NCBI GenBank assembly: GCA_937129505.1
Contig: CAKZNJ010000362.1
Coordinates: forward strand, 1-9,162
DNA from: an uncultured Anaerolineae bacterium
Lineage (GTDB): Bacteria; Chloroflexota; Anaerolineae; Anaerolineales; UBA4823
Length of the DNA stretch: 9,162 nt
Direction: 5' to 3'
How positions within the stretch are numbered: position 1 is the stretch's first letter; each line of letters opens with the position of its first letter. The position numbers were made by a program, and so were the translations under genes. A model generated the notes under the pieces. It had not been told where the DNA came from and ran no database searches. It saw nothing but the letters and a program-made list of their open reading frames with translations. Of the stretch, positions 1-6,494 are shown piece by piece.

Positions 1-252
1 GACGACGGCGCCAGCGGCCGGCGTTACACCTTCACCGTCACCGATACCGGGATCGGCATCCCGGAGGATCGCCAGCGCGACCTGTTCCAGCGCTTCACCC
101 AGCTGGAGCGCGGGCGCGGCGGCACCGGCCTGGGGCTGGCGATCTGCCGCCGTCTGGTCGAGCTGATGGGCGGCAACATTGGCTTTTCAAGCCAAGCGGG
201 TAAAGGCTCTACGTTCTGGTTTACACTTCCCTTAAAAGGCAAGGCTTTATGA
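1..252 (+). CDS. Sensor histidine kinase, C-terminal part of the ATPase domain (5' end outside window)
   Basis: This is the last 83 residues of a two-component sensor kinase, read in frame from base 1 to the TGA at 250-252. The HATPase_c signature boxes are visible in order: the G1 box DTGIGIP (residues 15-21 of the fragment), the F box LFQRFTQ, and the G2 box GGTGLGLAI, followed by the usual closing strand GSTFWFTLPL. These form the ATP-binding catalytic core that supplies phosphate to the conserved histidine, which lies upstream of the window together with the sensor part. The stop overlaps the next start in an ATGA, so the two genes are probably translationally coupled. Odd feature: bases 1-180 are about 71% G+C, with 55 of 60 codons ending in G or C. 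The last 23 sense codons fall to about 43% G/C at the third position, like the downstream genes. Family call is firm; the signal sensed and the partner regulator are unknown. Confidence 0.93.
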   Translation, partial: DDGASGRRYTFTVTDTGIGIPEDRQRDLFQRFTQLERGRGGTGLGLAICRRLVELMGGNIGFSSQAGKGSTFWFTLPLKGKAL

Positions 253-845
253 AACGCAGCCGATCCGGTAAACGGTATCCGTTACTAATGTATCGGCGCA
301 CGCTTGACCGGCTGTGGCCGAGTTTGTTTCTTTCCGGGGTTATCCTGCTGGTCATCGGGGTATATGTGCGCTTTGCCTCCACACCCATCGCCAAAGAAGA
401 AGCTCCTTGGTTATTCATTTCCGGAGCTTTGTTGGTTGTTTTGAGCTTATTTTTTATCCTGATGCGCTACGCTGCCTATGTGCAGCCGCATGCCGACCAT
501 CTTCGCTTTGTCACCCCTTTTCTTCAGATGCGCATCTCCTATCGGCGTATCCGTTCTACCCATGCGGCTGAGATCAACGCCCTTTTTCCACCTCAGCGCA
601 TCTCTCGTTCCCTGCGTTCCTTTCTCGAACCATTTTATGGCCAGACTGCCATTGTGTTAGCCTTAAACGGCTATCCAATGCCCAAACCCATCTTGAGGCT
701 ATTTCTCACTCGCGCCATGTTCCATCCCCAAGGTGAAGGGTTCATCTTACTGGTGCCAGATTGGATCGCCTTTAGCGGTGAATTGGAAAGCTTGCGCTCC
801 CAATGGCTGAGCGCCCAGAAACAGCGCACAACTTCGTTTCGCTAA
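249..845 (+). CDS. Membrane protein of unknown function, two TM helices plus a soluble C-terminal domain
   Basis: A 198-residue protein that I cannot assign to a named family. Two hydrophobic segments, at about residues 22-41 and 53-72, form an N-terminal helical hairpin preceded by a strongly basic stretch (KRSRSGKR, RR), which predicts a cytoplasmic N-terminus. The remaining ~120 residues are soluble and carry a strand-rich opening with a run like LRFVTPFLQMRISYRRI. This resembles the start of bacterial PH-like domains found behind two-helix anchors; that comparison is inference from pattern only. The ATG at 249 overlaps the kinase stop by four bases (ATGA), which supports both this start and coupled translation; an in-frame ATG at residue 14 is an alternative. 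Base composition is ordinary for the window, unlike the first part of the kinase. It may be an accessory of the kinase or simply co-transcribed with it. Confidence 0.8.
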   Translation: MKRSRSGKRYPLLMYRRTLDRLWPSLFLSGVILLVIGVYVRFASTPIAKEEAPWLFISGALLVVLSLFFILMRYAAYVQPHADHLRFVTPFLQMRISYRRIRSTHAAEINALFPPQRISRSLRSFLEPFYGQTAIVLALNGYPMPKPILRLFLTRAMFHPQGEGFILLVPDWIAFSGELESLRSQWLSAQKQRTTSFR

Positions 846-857
846 TCTACAGAATCT

Positions 858-876
858 TTGATCTTGGATGGATCAA
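858..876. other. Short inverted repeat between convergent genes, possible weak terminator
   Basis: TTGATC (858-863) and GATCAA (871-876) form a perfect 6-bp stem around a 7-base loop. It lies in the 79-base gap between two genes that end facing each other, where a shared terminator would be expected. There is no T-tract on either side, so this is a weak candidate only. Nothing else recognisable is present between 846 and 924. Confidence 0.2.
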
Positions 877-924
877 GAGAGCCCATCAACAAAGATACTC
901 AAAGCAGAAGCCCTTCCTCACTTC

Positions 925-2817
925 TTAACCGAATAGCACATACTCCTTCAAAAAGGCTTCTACCGTCTTATAGAAGTGTTCAATCGTCTCAGACTTGCGA
1001 AAGCCATGCCCTTCACCAGCGTAAAGGTGATATACGTGGGGCACGCCGCGGCGGCGCAAAGACTCAACAACCGCCTCCGACTGGGCGCGCGGCACCACCG
1101 TATCATCCTCTCCTTGAAAAATAGCCAGGGCATCGCGAATGCGATCGACGAAGTAGATCGGCGAGCGCTCACGATAAACCGTTGAAGCCTCGGGGAGCAC
1201 TCCCAATAGGCTATCCAAGTAGCGCGCCTCAAACTTGTGCGTCTCTTGAGCAAGCTTGAACTGATTCGAGACCCCATAAAGGCAAATACCCGCCTTGAAG
1301 AAACCCGCATGATCCTCTAAGGCTTTGAGGACGGTAAAGCCGCCGGCGCTTCCTCCCATAATGACCAATTTCCTACCATCCACCCAACCCCGTTCAACAC
1401 AAGCCTGAGCACCGCTTACGGCGTCCTCGAGATCGTAGATGCCCCACGAAAAGCGAAGTTTTTGCCGATAAGCTCGCCCATACCCCGTTGAACCACGATA
1501 ATTTACCTCTAGAAAAGCGTACCCCCGCGTGGCAAAATATTGAGCACGGGGATTGAACCCATTTTTCACCTGACTGGTGGGTCCACCGTGAATATGAACT
1601 ATGAGGGGTGGAAGCCCTCTCCCTGCTTTCGGCAATGGATGGGGAGGATAATAGAGGCCGTGTACGGTTTCGCCATCTTTTCCAGCCCATTCGATCGGGT
1701 GGGCAGGCGAATAGCGATCGAAGGGGATATCTTCGGGATAAGCACGCCCCCAAATCTGCGTTGTCCCATCCTCTTGAACGGTGATCACTCTTGGAGGCAG
1801 GTTCGCCCCTGAAGCAATCAAAGCCAGAAGTGTCTCATTTTGCCATTGGGTAAGGCAGATTTGCCCCAGCATCGTATAGGGAGTATCCAAATCGACAGCG
1901 GCTTCTTCGCCGCTTTCCACCGAGATTTTGATTAGCCGATCCTGTGCCTGCTGATTGCGCACGACGTAAATCGAACGCCCATCGGCGCTGAACTGAAAAG
2001 TGCGCATGCCTTGGATCCAGGCCGGCAGACCATGCTCTGCCTCCACTGTGGTGAGTTGTCGCTTTTTCTTTGTCTGCAGATCATAAAGCCACAATTGCCA
2101 CCAGTTCTCGCTTTCATCCACATACGCTAGATATCGTCCATCTGGAGAGAAGAGGGGCTGAAAGATGGGCGTCTTTTCATCGCCGGCGATGGTTTCCACC
2201 GTCTTACAGCGCCAACTGCCGTGCTCTTCCTCCAGCTCTGCCACCCGTAACCATGTCCCATCCCAAGGCATATTGGGATGGTTCCAAGCAATCCACGCAA
2301 GGCGGCGTCCTTCAGGATGCCAAGCCGGTTGCATATAAAAATCTTCCCCTTGCACAAGGATTTGAGGCCAGTTTTGCCCGGCGCTCTCCACAATGGCAAT
2401 GACATCTTTATCCTCATAGGTATGCACATAAGCCAGCCACTTGCCATCTGGCGAAGGAGTTGGAGCAGCGGCGCGACCAAATGCAGGAGTCAGCGCAGCA
2501 GCTTGACCGCCAAGCAACGACTGGCGGTAAATTCGCCCATTCTCGGCGCTGACGAAATAGACCCACTCGTGCCAGATCCCAAAGTCACCCCCGCCATAAC
2601 CTACCTTGGCGCGCACCGAAAAATCTGCGTTGAGATCACGCCGTCCCTCTCCATCCAAGGGTTGAACCACAATGACGCCGCGATCGGAACGATTCTCCAA
2701 CCAGAGTAGGTAGCCTTGCGGTGACAGAGCAACCTCTGCAAGGGTAAGCCCCCTTGCCATTGATAATGGGGTTATTGGGCTAGGGAATAATCCATATTGC
2801 AATTCCTGATCACTCAT
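925..2817 (-). CDS. S9-family serine peptidase (prolyl oligopeptidase / acylaminoacyl-peptidase-like)
   Basis: A 630-residue two-domain serine hydrolase. The N-terminal ~370 residues hold repeated TolB/WD-like propeller motifs (PSPDGKWLAYV, FSPDGRYLAYV, FSADGRSIYVV). The C-terminal ~250 residues are an alpha/beta-hydrolase with HIHGGP (oxyanion-hole region, about 408-413), VNYRGSTGYG, the nucleophile elbow GGSAGGF (Ser490), the acid in GEDDTVVP (Asp572) and the base in GEGHGF (His604), so the triad is complete. Family members cleave short peptides or remove acylated N-terminal residues; the propeller limits substrate size. No signal peptide is visible, so it is probably cytoplasmic. I chose the ATG at 2817 because AAAGGAG sits five bases upstream; a TTG at 2847 would add ten residues but has no such site. 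It follows rnhB after a 145-base gap and converges with the plus-strand membrane gene. Exact specificity cannot be read from the sequence. Confidence 0.93.
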   Translation of the reverse strand: MSDQELQYGLFPSPITPLSMARGLTLAEVALSPQGYLLWLENRSDRGVIVVQPLDGEGRRDLNADFSVRAKVGYGGGDFGIWHEWVYFVSAENGRIYRQSLLGGQAAALTPAFGRAAAPTPSPDGKWLAYVHTYEDKDVIAIVESAGQNWPQILVQGEDFYMQPAWHPEGRRLAWIAWNHPNMPWDGTWLRVAELEEEHGSWRCKTVETIAGDEKTPIFQPLFSPDGRYLAYVDESENWWQLWLYDLQTKKKRQLTTVEAEHGLPAWIQGMRTFQFSADGRSIYVVRNQQAQDRLIKISVESGEEAAVDLDTPYTMLGQICLTQWQNETLLALIASGANLPPRVITVQEDGTTQIWGRAYPEDIPFDRYSPAHPIEWAGKDGETVHGLYYPPHPLPKAGRGLPPLIVHIHGGPTSQVKNGFNPRAQYFATRGYAFLEVNYRGSTGYGRAYRQKLRFSWGIYDLEDAVSGAQACVERGWVDGRKLVIMGGSAGGFTVLKALEDHAGFFKAGICLYGVSNQFKLAQETHKFEARYLDSLLGVLPEASTVYRERSPIYFVDRIRDALAIFQGEDDTVVPRAQSEAVVESLRRRGVPHVYHLYAGEGHGFRKSETIEHFYKTVEAFLKEYVLFG

Positions 2818-2822
2818 CTTTT

Positions 2823-2828
2823 CTCCTT
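2823..2828 (-). promoter_or_regulatory. Ribosome binding site deciding the S9 peptidase start
   Basis: On the minus strand AAGGAG lies five bases before the ATG at 2817. It selects that ATG over the in-frame TTG at 2847, which lacks a purine-rich site. Confidence 0.75.
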
Positions 2829-2962
2829 TTGAAGCCGAAGCTGGCAATCACTGATAGTTCGTTCCATTTTCGTTCGGGTTCCTCCCCTCAGCACTTGACT
2901 CTCGGGGGGTGAAAAAGACCGGTTATCGTTGGCGGTGAATCCCTGCGAAGGCGTTCAGCCCT

Positions 2963-3616
2963 CTACGCTTTCTGGCTTGCAAGGTTGCGTAAAGGAGCAA
3001 ACGTCCTGCGATGCAGGGGACAAGCCCCCCGACGAAGGATTCGCTCCAAATGCAAAGCGGTTGCGTACCCTTTATGAATAGCAAAGCCATACTCGGGATA
3101 GAGCGCATCGATTTGCAACATCCATCGATCACGCTCAGTTTTGGCGATAATCGAGGCGGCGGCGATGGTTAGACAACGTTGGTCTCCCTTGACCAAGGAA
3201 AGTTGGGGCAAATCGCTCTCGGTCAAACGGAAATAATCGATCAGGAGATATTCGGGTGTACAAGCGAGAGCGCTCAATGCCCGCTGAGCTGCCAGGCGGG
3301 TAGCGGGGGCAATCCCAATGCGGTCAATTTCGTCATTAGAGGCAAAGCCCACTGCCCACCCCAGGGCATGAACCTTGATCTGTTCTGCCCATTCCAGCCG
3401 CTCGGCGGGCTCTAGCTGTTTCGAATCCCTTACCCCGCAAAGTTGATCAGCAATTTGCGGGTCTGGAGGTAAGCATACCGCACCCACTGCCACCGGCCCA
3501 GCTAACGCTCCCCGCCCTGCTTCGTCAATACCGACCACCCAATGGATGCCATTTCTCCATAAATCCAGTTCAACAGTCAAATCTGGAGGCAGAACAGGGA
3601 TAGCTCTGCTGATCAC
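2963..3616 (-). CDS. rnhB: Ribonuclease HII
   Basis: RNase HII cuts the RNA strand of RNA-DNA hybrids and starts removal of single ribonucleotides misincorporated in DNA; it is cytoplasmic. The family signature GIDEAGRGALAGP supplies the first acidic pair (Asp31, Glu32). Also present are RDSKQL, the middle aspartate in LLIDYF (Asp127), the block TIAAASIIAKTERDR with Asp163, and HKGYATALH near the C-terminus, so all four metal-binding acids are in place. With the GTG start the protein is 217 residues, normal for the family. I prefer GTG at 3616: it overlaps the glycosyltransferase stop as GTGA and has GGAGGAGG eight bases upstream. A TTG at 3634 would add six residues but would lie inside the binding site region. 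It is the last gene of the tightly packed run starting at 6249. Confidence 0.96.
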   Translation of the reverse strand: MISRAIPVLPPDLTVELDLWRNGIHWVVGIDEAGRGALAGPVAVGAVCLPPDPQIADQLCGVRDSKQLEPAERLEWAEQIKVHALGWAVGFASNDEIDRIGIAPATRLAAQRALSALACTPEYLLIDYFRLTESDLPQLSLVKGDQRCLTIAAASIIAKTERDRWMLQIDALYPEYGFAIHKGYATALHLERILRRGACPLHRRTFAPLRNLASQKA

Positions 3617-4383
3617 TCCGGGAACCTCCTCCAATGGGAGCGGATGTAAAGCAAATCCATCGCCATGCGCAGCGAGTCACGCCAAACATGAACCTTCGAC
3701 TCCGCCTCGAAGTACCAATTGATGGGCACTTCGCGAATGCACATGCCGAGTCGTTGTGCCAGATAAAGGATTTCGACATCGAACGTCCATCCCTTGATCG
3801 TCTGTAAGGGGAACAACTTTTGAGCTGCGGCGGCCGTGAAGCATTTGAAACCGCACTGGGTATCGTGAAATTGGGGCAGGAGAAGAAGGCGGATGAGGAT
3901 ATTGAAAGCGCGACCTATCCAGTGGCGCATGAAGGGCTCATTGTACCGTTTCGCACCCGGTGCTTCTCTGGAAGCGATGACAATATCTACATTTTCGATA
4001 CGGGGTGGCAAAAAGCGCTCGATTTCTTGGGGAGGCATGGATAGGTCAGCATCGCACATCATGCGAAACTCGCCCTGCGCAGCTAACATACCCCGCCGCA
4101 CCGCCAGTCCTTTCCCGCGCTCATCCTCATGCAATACATTTAATCCTTGGTAGCGCTGCGCAAGCTCTTGCGCCAAACGGAAGGTTTGATCTTGGCTGCC
4201 GTTTTCCACGACCCAAACATCGAAGGAGTACGGTTGGGTAGCTAAGTAGGTATAGAGACTTTCCAAAGTATGCGGTAAACGATGCTCTTCGTTGTGGGCT
4301 GGGATGATAATCGATAGGAATGGCTTGTCCAATGGGATATCCAAACATTCAAGATAGCGCCAGAATAACGAGAACCAAGGCAA
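3613..4383 (-). CDS. Family 2 glycosyltransferase, dolichyl-phosphate beta-glucosyltransferase-like
   Basis: A GT-A fold transferase of up to 256 residues. Visible motifs are the nucleotide-binding opening LSIIIPAHNEE (about residues 23-33), VVENGSQDQT, RGKG (89-92), the metal-binding DADLS (111-115), DTQCGFKCF (174-182) and GWTFDVEIL (198-205). This set matches the group containing dolichyl-phosphate glucosyltransferase (ALG5) and its bacterial polyprenyl-phosphate relatives, which move a sugar from a nucleotide donor to a membrane lipid carrier. No multi-pass anchor is present, so it is probably peripheral at the inner membrane. The start is uncertain. The TTG at 4383 has GGTGG six bases upstream but overlaps the previous gene by 35 bases. 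TTG codons at 4344 and 4332 would start just before the conserved domain and fit relatives better in length. The stop overlaps rnhB by four bases. Donor and acceptor are unknown. Confidence 0.88.
   Translation of the reverse strand: MPWFSLFWRYLECLDIPLDKPFLSIIIPAHNEEHRLPHTLESLYTYLATQPYSFDVWVVENGSQDQTFRLAQELAQRYQGLNVLHEDERGKGLAVRRGMLAAQGEFRMMCDADLSMPPQEIERFLPPRIENVDIVIASREAPGAKRYNEPFMRHWIGRAFNILIRLLLLPQFHDTQCGFKCFTAAAAQKLFPLQTIKGWTFDVEILYLAQRLGMCIREVPINWYFEAESKVHVWRDSLRMAMDLLYIRSHWRRFPE
3625..3632 (-). promoter_or_regulatory. Strong ribosome binding site deciding the rnhB start
   Basis: GGAGGAGG on the minus strand lies eight bases before the GTG at 3616, within the end of the upstream glycosyltransferase gene. 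It supports the GTG start and coupled translation through the GTGA overlap. Confidence 0.75.
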
Positions 4384-5164
4384 TCAACACCACCAAGTTG
4401 ACAATCACTAAAAATGCAATAACCAGCAATTGGCGCTGCGAAAACGGCACCTTATGAACCGCACGCACAAATCTTTCGTCGCTAGGGAGAGGCAATTCGC
4501 TCACCGGTGATTGAACCGCTGGGGGCTTTTCTTCGCGCAAAGAAAAGTCGTCCTGAATCTCGCGCGCTGCCAAAGCCTCCTCCAGCGTAGAGGGGGCAAG
4601 AATCGGCTCTAAAGCGTGCACCTCGTTGATCGTTAAAGTCGGCTGAGCCTTTGCCAAAGCCGCGGCAAAACGGGGAAATCCATCAAGGTAAATCAAGCGC
4701 ACCGCGTTGGGTGTCGCCTCGACATGGACACCTGATTCGGTGAACAGGATCGCTGCTTGGACGTTTACGTGGGGATAACCTTTTTCTGCCAAGTAAGAGC
4801 GTAAGTTCTCCACCTGTTCGGAAGCCAACCGCAAGGGATTGGGTTGGAGAGGTCGATATCGATTGCGCCGTTCATCCAATTGCTCCCATTGGCTTCCCGT
4901 TGCCCGAAAAACGCCACGCAGTTGACTGAGGTACAGCAAGGTAATACCGCTTGGAGTAAGGAGGGCAAAAGGGGCTTGAATCGTCCCATCCTTCAAAGCA
5001 AAGTCGTAAATCAACGTACAGTTGTGATCAAAAACGCTGCCGAGGATAGCCTCAATGCGCTGTAGAATGGGATTGTCTTTTCGCTTAAACGACGGCGTGC
5101 CCCACCGTTTGGAGGAGGGTTTTTCTGGGACAAAGGTCGGCTCAACGGCATGTAAGACCTTCAT
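4349..5164 (-). CDS. Tail-anchored protein with a NERD-like domain lacking the nuclease residues
   Basis: A 271-residue protein with three parts. Residues 1-35 are polar and basic. Residues ~40-170 resemble the NERD fold: a G-hydrophobic strand (TPSGITLLYLSQLRG, 70-84), a G..W turn (GSQWEQL, 90-96), PNPLRLASEQVENLRSYL (108-125) and a later hydrophobic strand (VQAAILF). The end is a single transmembrane helix at ~246-269 after an acidic, proline-rich linker (190-230), leaving no tail beyond it. Canonical NERD domains carry a PD-(D/E)xK-type acidic residue before the first strand and an E-x-K at its end; here those places read QAPF and YLSQ, so the nuclease site appears absent. The ATG at 5164 follows the preceding stop by 18 bases with no clear ribosome binding site. 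The NERD comparison is by eye and moderately secure; the tail anchor is well supported. Function unknown, possibly a membrane-bound binding protein. Confidence 0.8.
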   Translation of the reverse strand: MKVLHAVEPTFVPEKPSSKRWGTPSFKRKDNPILQRIEAILGSVFDHNCTLIYDFALKDGTIQAPFALLTPSGITLLYLSQLRGVFRATGSQWEQLDERRNRYRPLQPNPLRLASEQVENLRSYLAEKGYPHVNVQAAILFTESGVHVEATPNAVRLIYLDGFPRFAAALAKAQPTLTINEVHALEPILAPSTLEEALAAREIQDDFSLREEKPPAVQSPVSELPLPSDERFVRAVHKVPFSQRQLLVIAFLVIVNLVVLIALVLVILALS

Positions 5165-5182
5165 GTTGCCATCAAACAGGAC

Positions 5183-5935
5183 TCAGCCAGAAAGATAATG
5201 GCGTACCAAATGCACACTCTCATCGATAATCTGCCGCCTGAAAGCGGTTAACTGCGTCATGGGCAGGCGCGAGAAAATCGCTTCTTGTAATACAGACGGA
5301 GACCGAACGAGGCGGACAAATTCTTCAACTTGAAGCCCTTGACGCGCCGCAAACACTTCTATGGTTGCAATTTTACTGCCCGGCTTGAGCTGTTCACTGA
5401 TCAAATTTCTCCATTGGATGAGATCGGTATCGCGCACAAAGGGCAGCCAATAGCGGGGAGTTGCGCTCTCCAAGCTATAACTCCAGTGCGGTTGGAGGGT
5501 GGGGATGATTTGTTCGTCCAAATAGGCTCGCAAGACATTATGTAGCACCAGCCGCTGTTCAAACGTGCCCCACGTGCTTTGTAAACCAAAAACGGGCACA
5601 AATATCTGTTGAACCCACCGCCAGTCAGCTTGCAAGTGGCAAAGGTAGCCGCTCACAAAGGCTTTTTGATCGGCCGGCAAGCAGGCGCTCTTCTCCAATT
5701 CAGGATAACTCTGCCACATTTGCTGCCACGGGAGCAATGAATTGCTTTTCAAGGGCAAATCAAAGAAGTGTGTTGCTGCCCTGGATTGCCCAGAAACCAC
5801 CTGCACATCTGGCGCCACATGCCCCAACAGGTAGGCAGGGAGGTTGCTCTCGATCAAAGCTCGCGTTGTAGCAGGCAACGCAGGATGAGCTAAGATCTCT
5901 TGTGCCAGACTGAGATGGTAAAACGGCGTGGGCAT
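5183..5935 (-). CDS. Zinc-dependent phospholipase C-like protein
   Basis: A 250-residue, mainly helical protein that I place, with moderate confidence, among the zinc-dependent phospholipase C-like proteins. The pattern of potential metal ligands fits: His7 in the opening MPTPFYHLSLAQEIL, LLGHVAPDV (His39, Asp43), ATHFFD (His56) and GYLCHLQADW (His100, Asp104). In this broad group such histidines and aspartates bind zinc and may hydrolyse phosphodiester bonds of phospholipids or other substrates; activity here is inference. No signal peptide or transmembrane helix is visible, so it is probably cytoplasmic, unlike secreted clostridial phospholipases. The ATG at 5935 lies two bases after the stop of the 103-residue gene with only a distant GGAG, which points to translational coupling. 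The following gene begins 18 bases after its stop. Confidence 0.78.
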   Translation of the reverse strand: MPTPFYHLSLAQEILAHPALPATTRALIESNLPAYLLGHVAPDVQVVSGQSRAATHFFDLPLKSNSLLPWQQMWQSYPELEKSACLPADQKAFVSGYLCHLQADWRWVQQIFVPVFGLQSTWGTFEQRLVLHNVLRAYLDEQIIPTLQPHWSYSLESATPRYWLPFVRDTDLIQWRNLISEQLKPGSKIATIEVFAARQGLQVEEFVRLVRSPSVLQEAIFSRLPMTQLTAFRRQIIDESVHLVRHYLSG

Positions 5936-5937
5936 GG

Positions 5938-6249
5938 TTAGATAATGGGTACTCCCTCCAAATGGTCGCTTGACGAGGAAGTATTTTCGGTGACGACAAC
6001 AGCATTGCCATTGACCCGTTTTAGATGCACCGCTCTGGAGAGCTGAAAGGCACTTCCCATCTGGGCAAGACGCTGACCGGCGAAAATCTTTTTTCCCTTC
6101 TTGAGCCGCTCAATCAGTTCGCTGCGCGGCAGAATCACCACATCGGAGAAAGCCTCCCCACGTCGTTCATAGCCGCGCACCCAATCAATCTCTCCATGTG
6201 GCGTATAACGCACTGTTTCGATTACGAAATCAGCCTTCGGTCGTCGCAT
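5938..6249 (-). CDS. Conserved-looking small protein of unknown function, first gene of operon
   Basis: A 103-residue soluble protein that I do not recognise as a named family. It is basic in the N-terminal two thirds (MRRPK, RGYERRG, RLKKGKK) and has no signal peptide, membrane helix or cysteine pair. The segment SDVVILPRSELIERLKKGKKIFAGQRL (start ~35) looks like a strand-helix-strand unit, and the last ~17 residues are serine-rich and acidic, probably disordered. The ATG at 6249 has GGGAG eight bases upstream and sits about 50 bases below a TATAAT promoter box, so it appears to lead the five-gene run ending with rnhB. Its stop is two bases before the phospholipase C-like start. The coding call rests on the good start signals and tight operon packing. 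Confidence 0.75.
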   Translation of the reverse strand: MRRPKADFVIETVRYTPHGEIDWVRGYERRGEAFSDVVILPRSELIERLKKGKKIFAGQRLAQMGSAFQLSRAVHLKRVNGNAVVVTENTSSSSDHLEGVPII

Positions 6250-6304
6250 GGGTCGTTCTCCCTGAAATGTTAAACTAAGTCGTCTTTCTCAGTGAGCCGT
6301 GAGG

Positions 6305-6333
6305 ATTATACCGCGCCTTAACCTCAGCGACAG
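6305..6333 (-). promoter_or_regulatory. Sigma-70-type promoter for the five-gene operon
   Basis: The minus strand carries a perfect TATAAT at 6310-6305. At a 17-base spacing the -35 position (6333-6328) reads CTGTCG, three of six matches to TTGACA, so this is a strong -10 with a weak -35. Transcription would begin near 6298, giving a leader of about 48 bases before the ATG at 6249. The weak -35 could mean an activator is needed; no clear operator palindrome is seen. Confidence 0.6.
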
Positions 6334-6391
6334 GACTAGTTAGAATAAGCTAAAACAATCCTATCGGATAACTGACCACCAAAACGGTTAA

Positions 6392-6447
6392 TCTCCTCAG
6401 GCCCCCGCATCCTCGGGGAATGCGGAGGCCTTCACAAAGGGAGGAGG
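6392..6447 (-). terminator. Strong hairpin after ilvE, probable transcription terminator without a U-tract
   Basis: A 12-bp stem pairs 6399-6410 with 6420-6431 around a 9-base loop. In minus-strand RNA one position (6404/6426) is a G-U wobble, while in plus-strand RNA it is a C-A mismatch, so the minus transcript folds better. An outer arm adds six pairs (6393-6398 with 6441-6446) across a 9-base bulge. It begins about 30 bases after the ilvE stop at 6479 and before the next promoter, the expected place for an operon terminator. The following bases (TGAGGAGATTAACC) are not U-rich, so it may instead protect the 3' end or act with Rho. Confidence 0.45.
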
Positions 6448-6452
6448 ACGAA

Positions 6453-6494
6453 ATGGACGAGATTAACGGAACAGAGATTTACTCAACTTGTTGA
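6453..6494 (+). other. Tiny frame behind a strong ribosome binding site, doubtful leader peptide
   Basis: On the plus strand GGGAGGAGG (6439-6447) stands five bases before an ATG that opens a 13-codon frame (MDEINGTEIYSTC) ending in TGA at 6492-6494, antisense to the ilvE 3' end. The binding site is complementary to CTCCTC at 6393-6398, so it could be masked in plus-strand RNA. No plus-strand gene follows and no convincing plus-strand promoter is seen, so this may be a by-product of the minus-strand hairpin. Confidence 0.12.

Noticed and set aside
24..242. Long minus-strand frame opposite the kinase fragment
   Set aside because: It is a shadow of G+C-rich codons in the kinase; the plus frame carries clear ATPase motifs.
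2818..2847. Upstream TTG start adding ten residues to the S9 peptidase
   Set aside because: No ribosome binding site precedes it, while the ATG at 2817 has AAGGAG at ideal spacing.
2848..2962. Possible promoter or terminator between rnhB and the S9 peptidase
   Set aside because: TTGACT at 2895-2900 faces the wrong way and has no -10 box at proper spacing; the C-rich and G-rich runs near 2881-2909 pair poorly. No supported signal is left.
3617..3634. TTG start adding six residues to RNase HII
   Set aside because: It is part of the GGAGGAGG region itself; the GTG at 3616 has that site at eight bases and overlaps the previous stop as GTGA.
6302..6326. TGAGG/CCTCA inverted repeat around the TATAAT box as an operator
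   Set aside because: Five-base arms with a 15-base spacer are easily expected by chance, and the arms do not extend.
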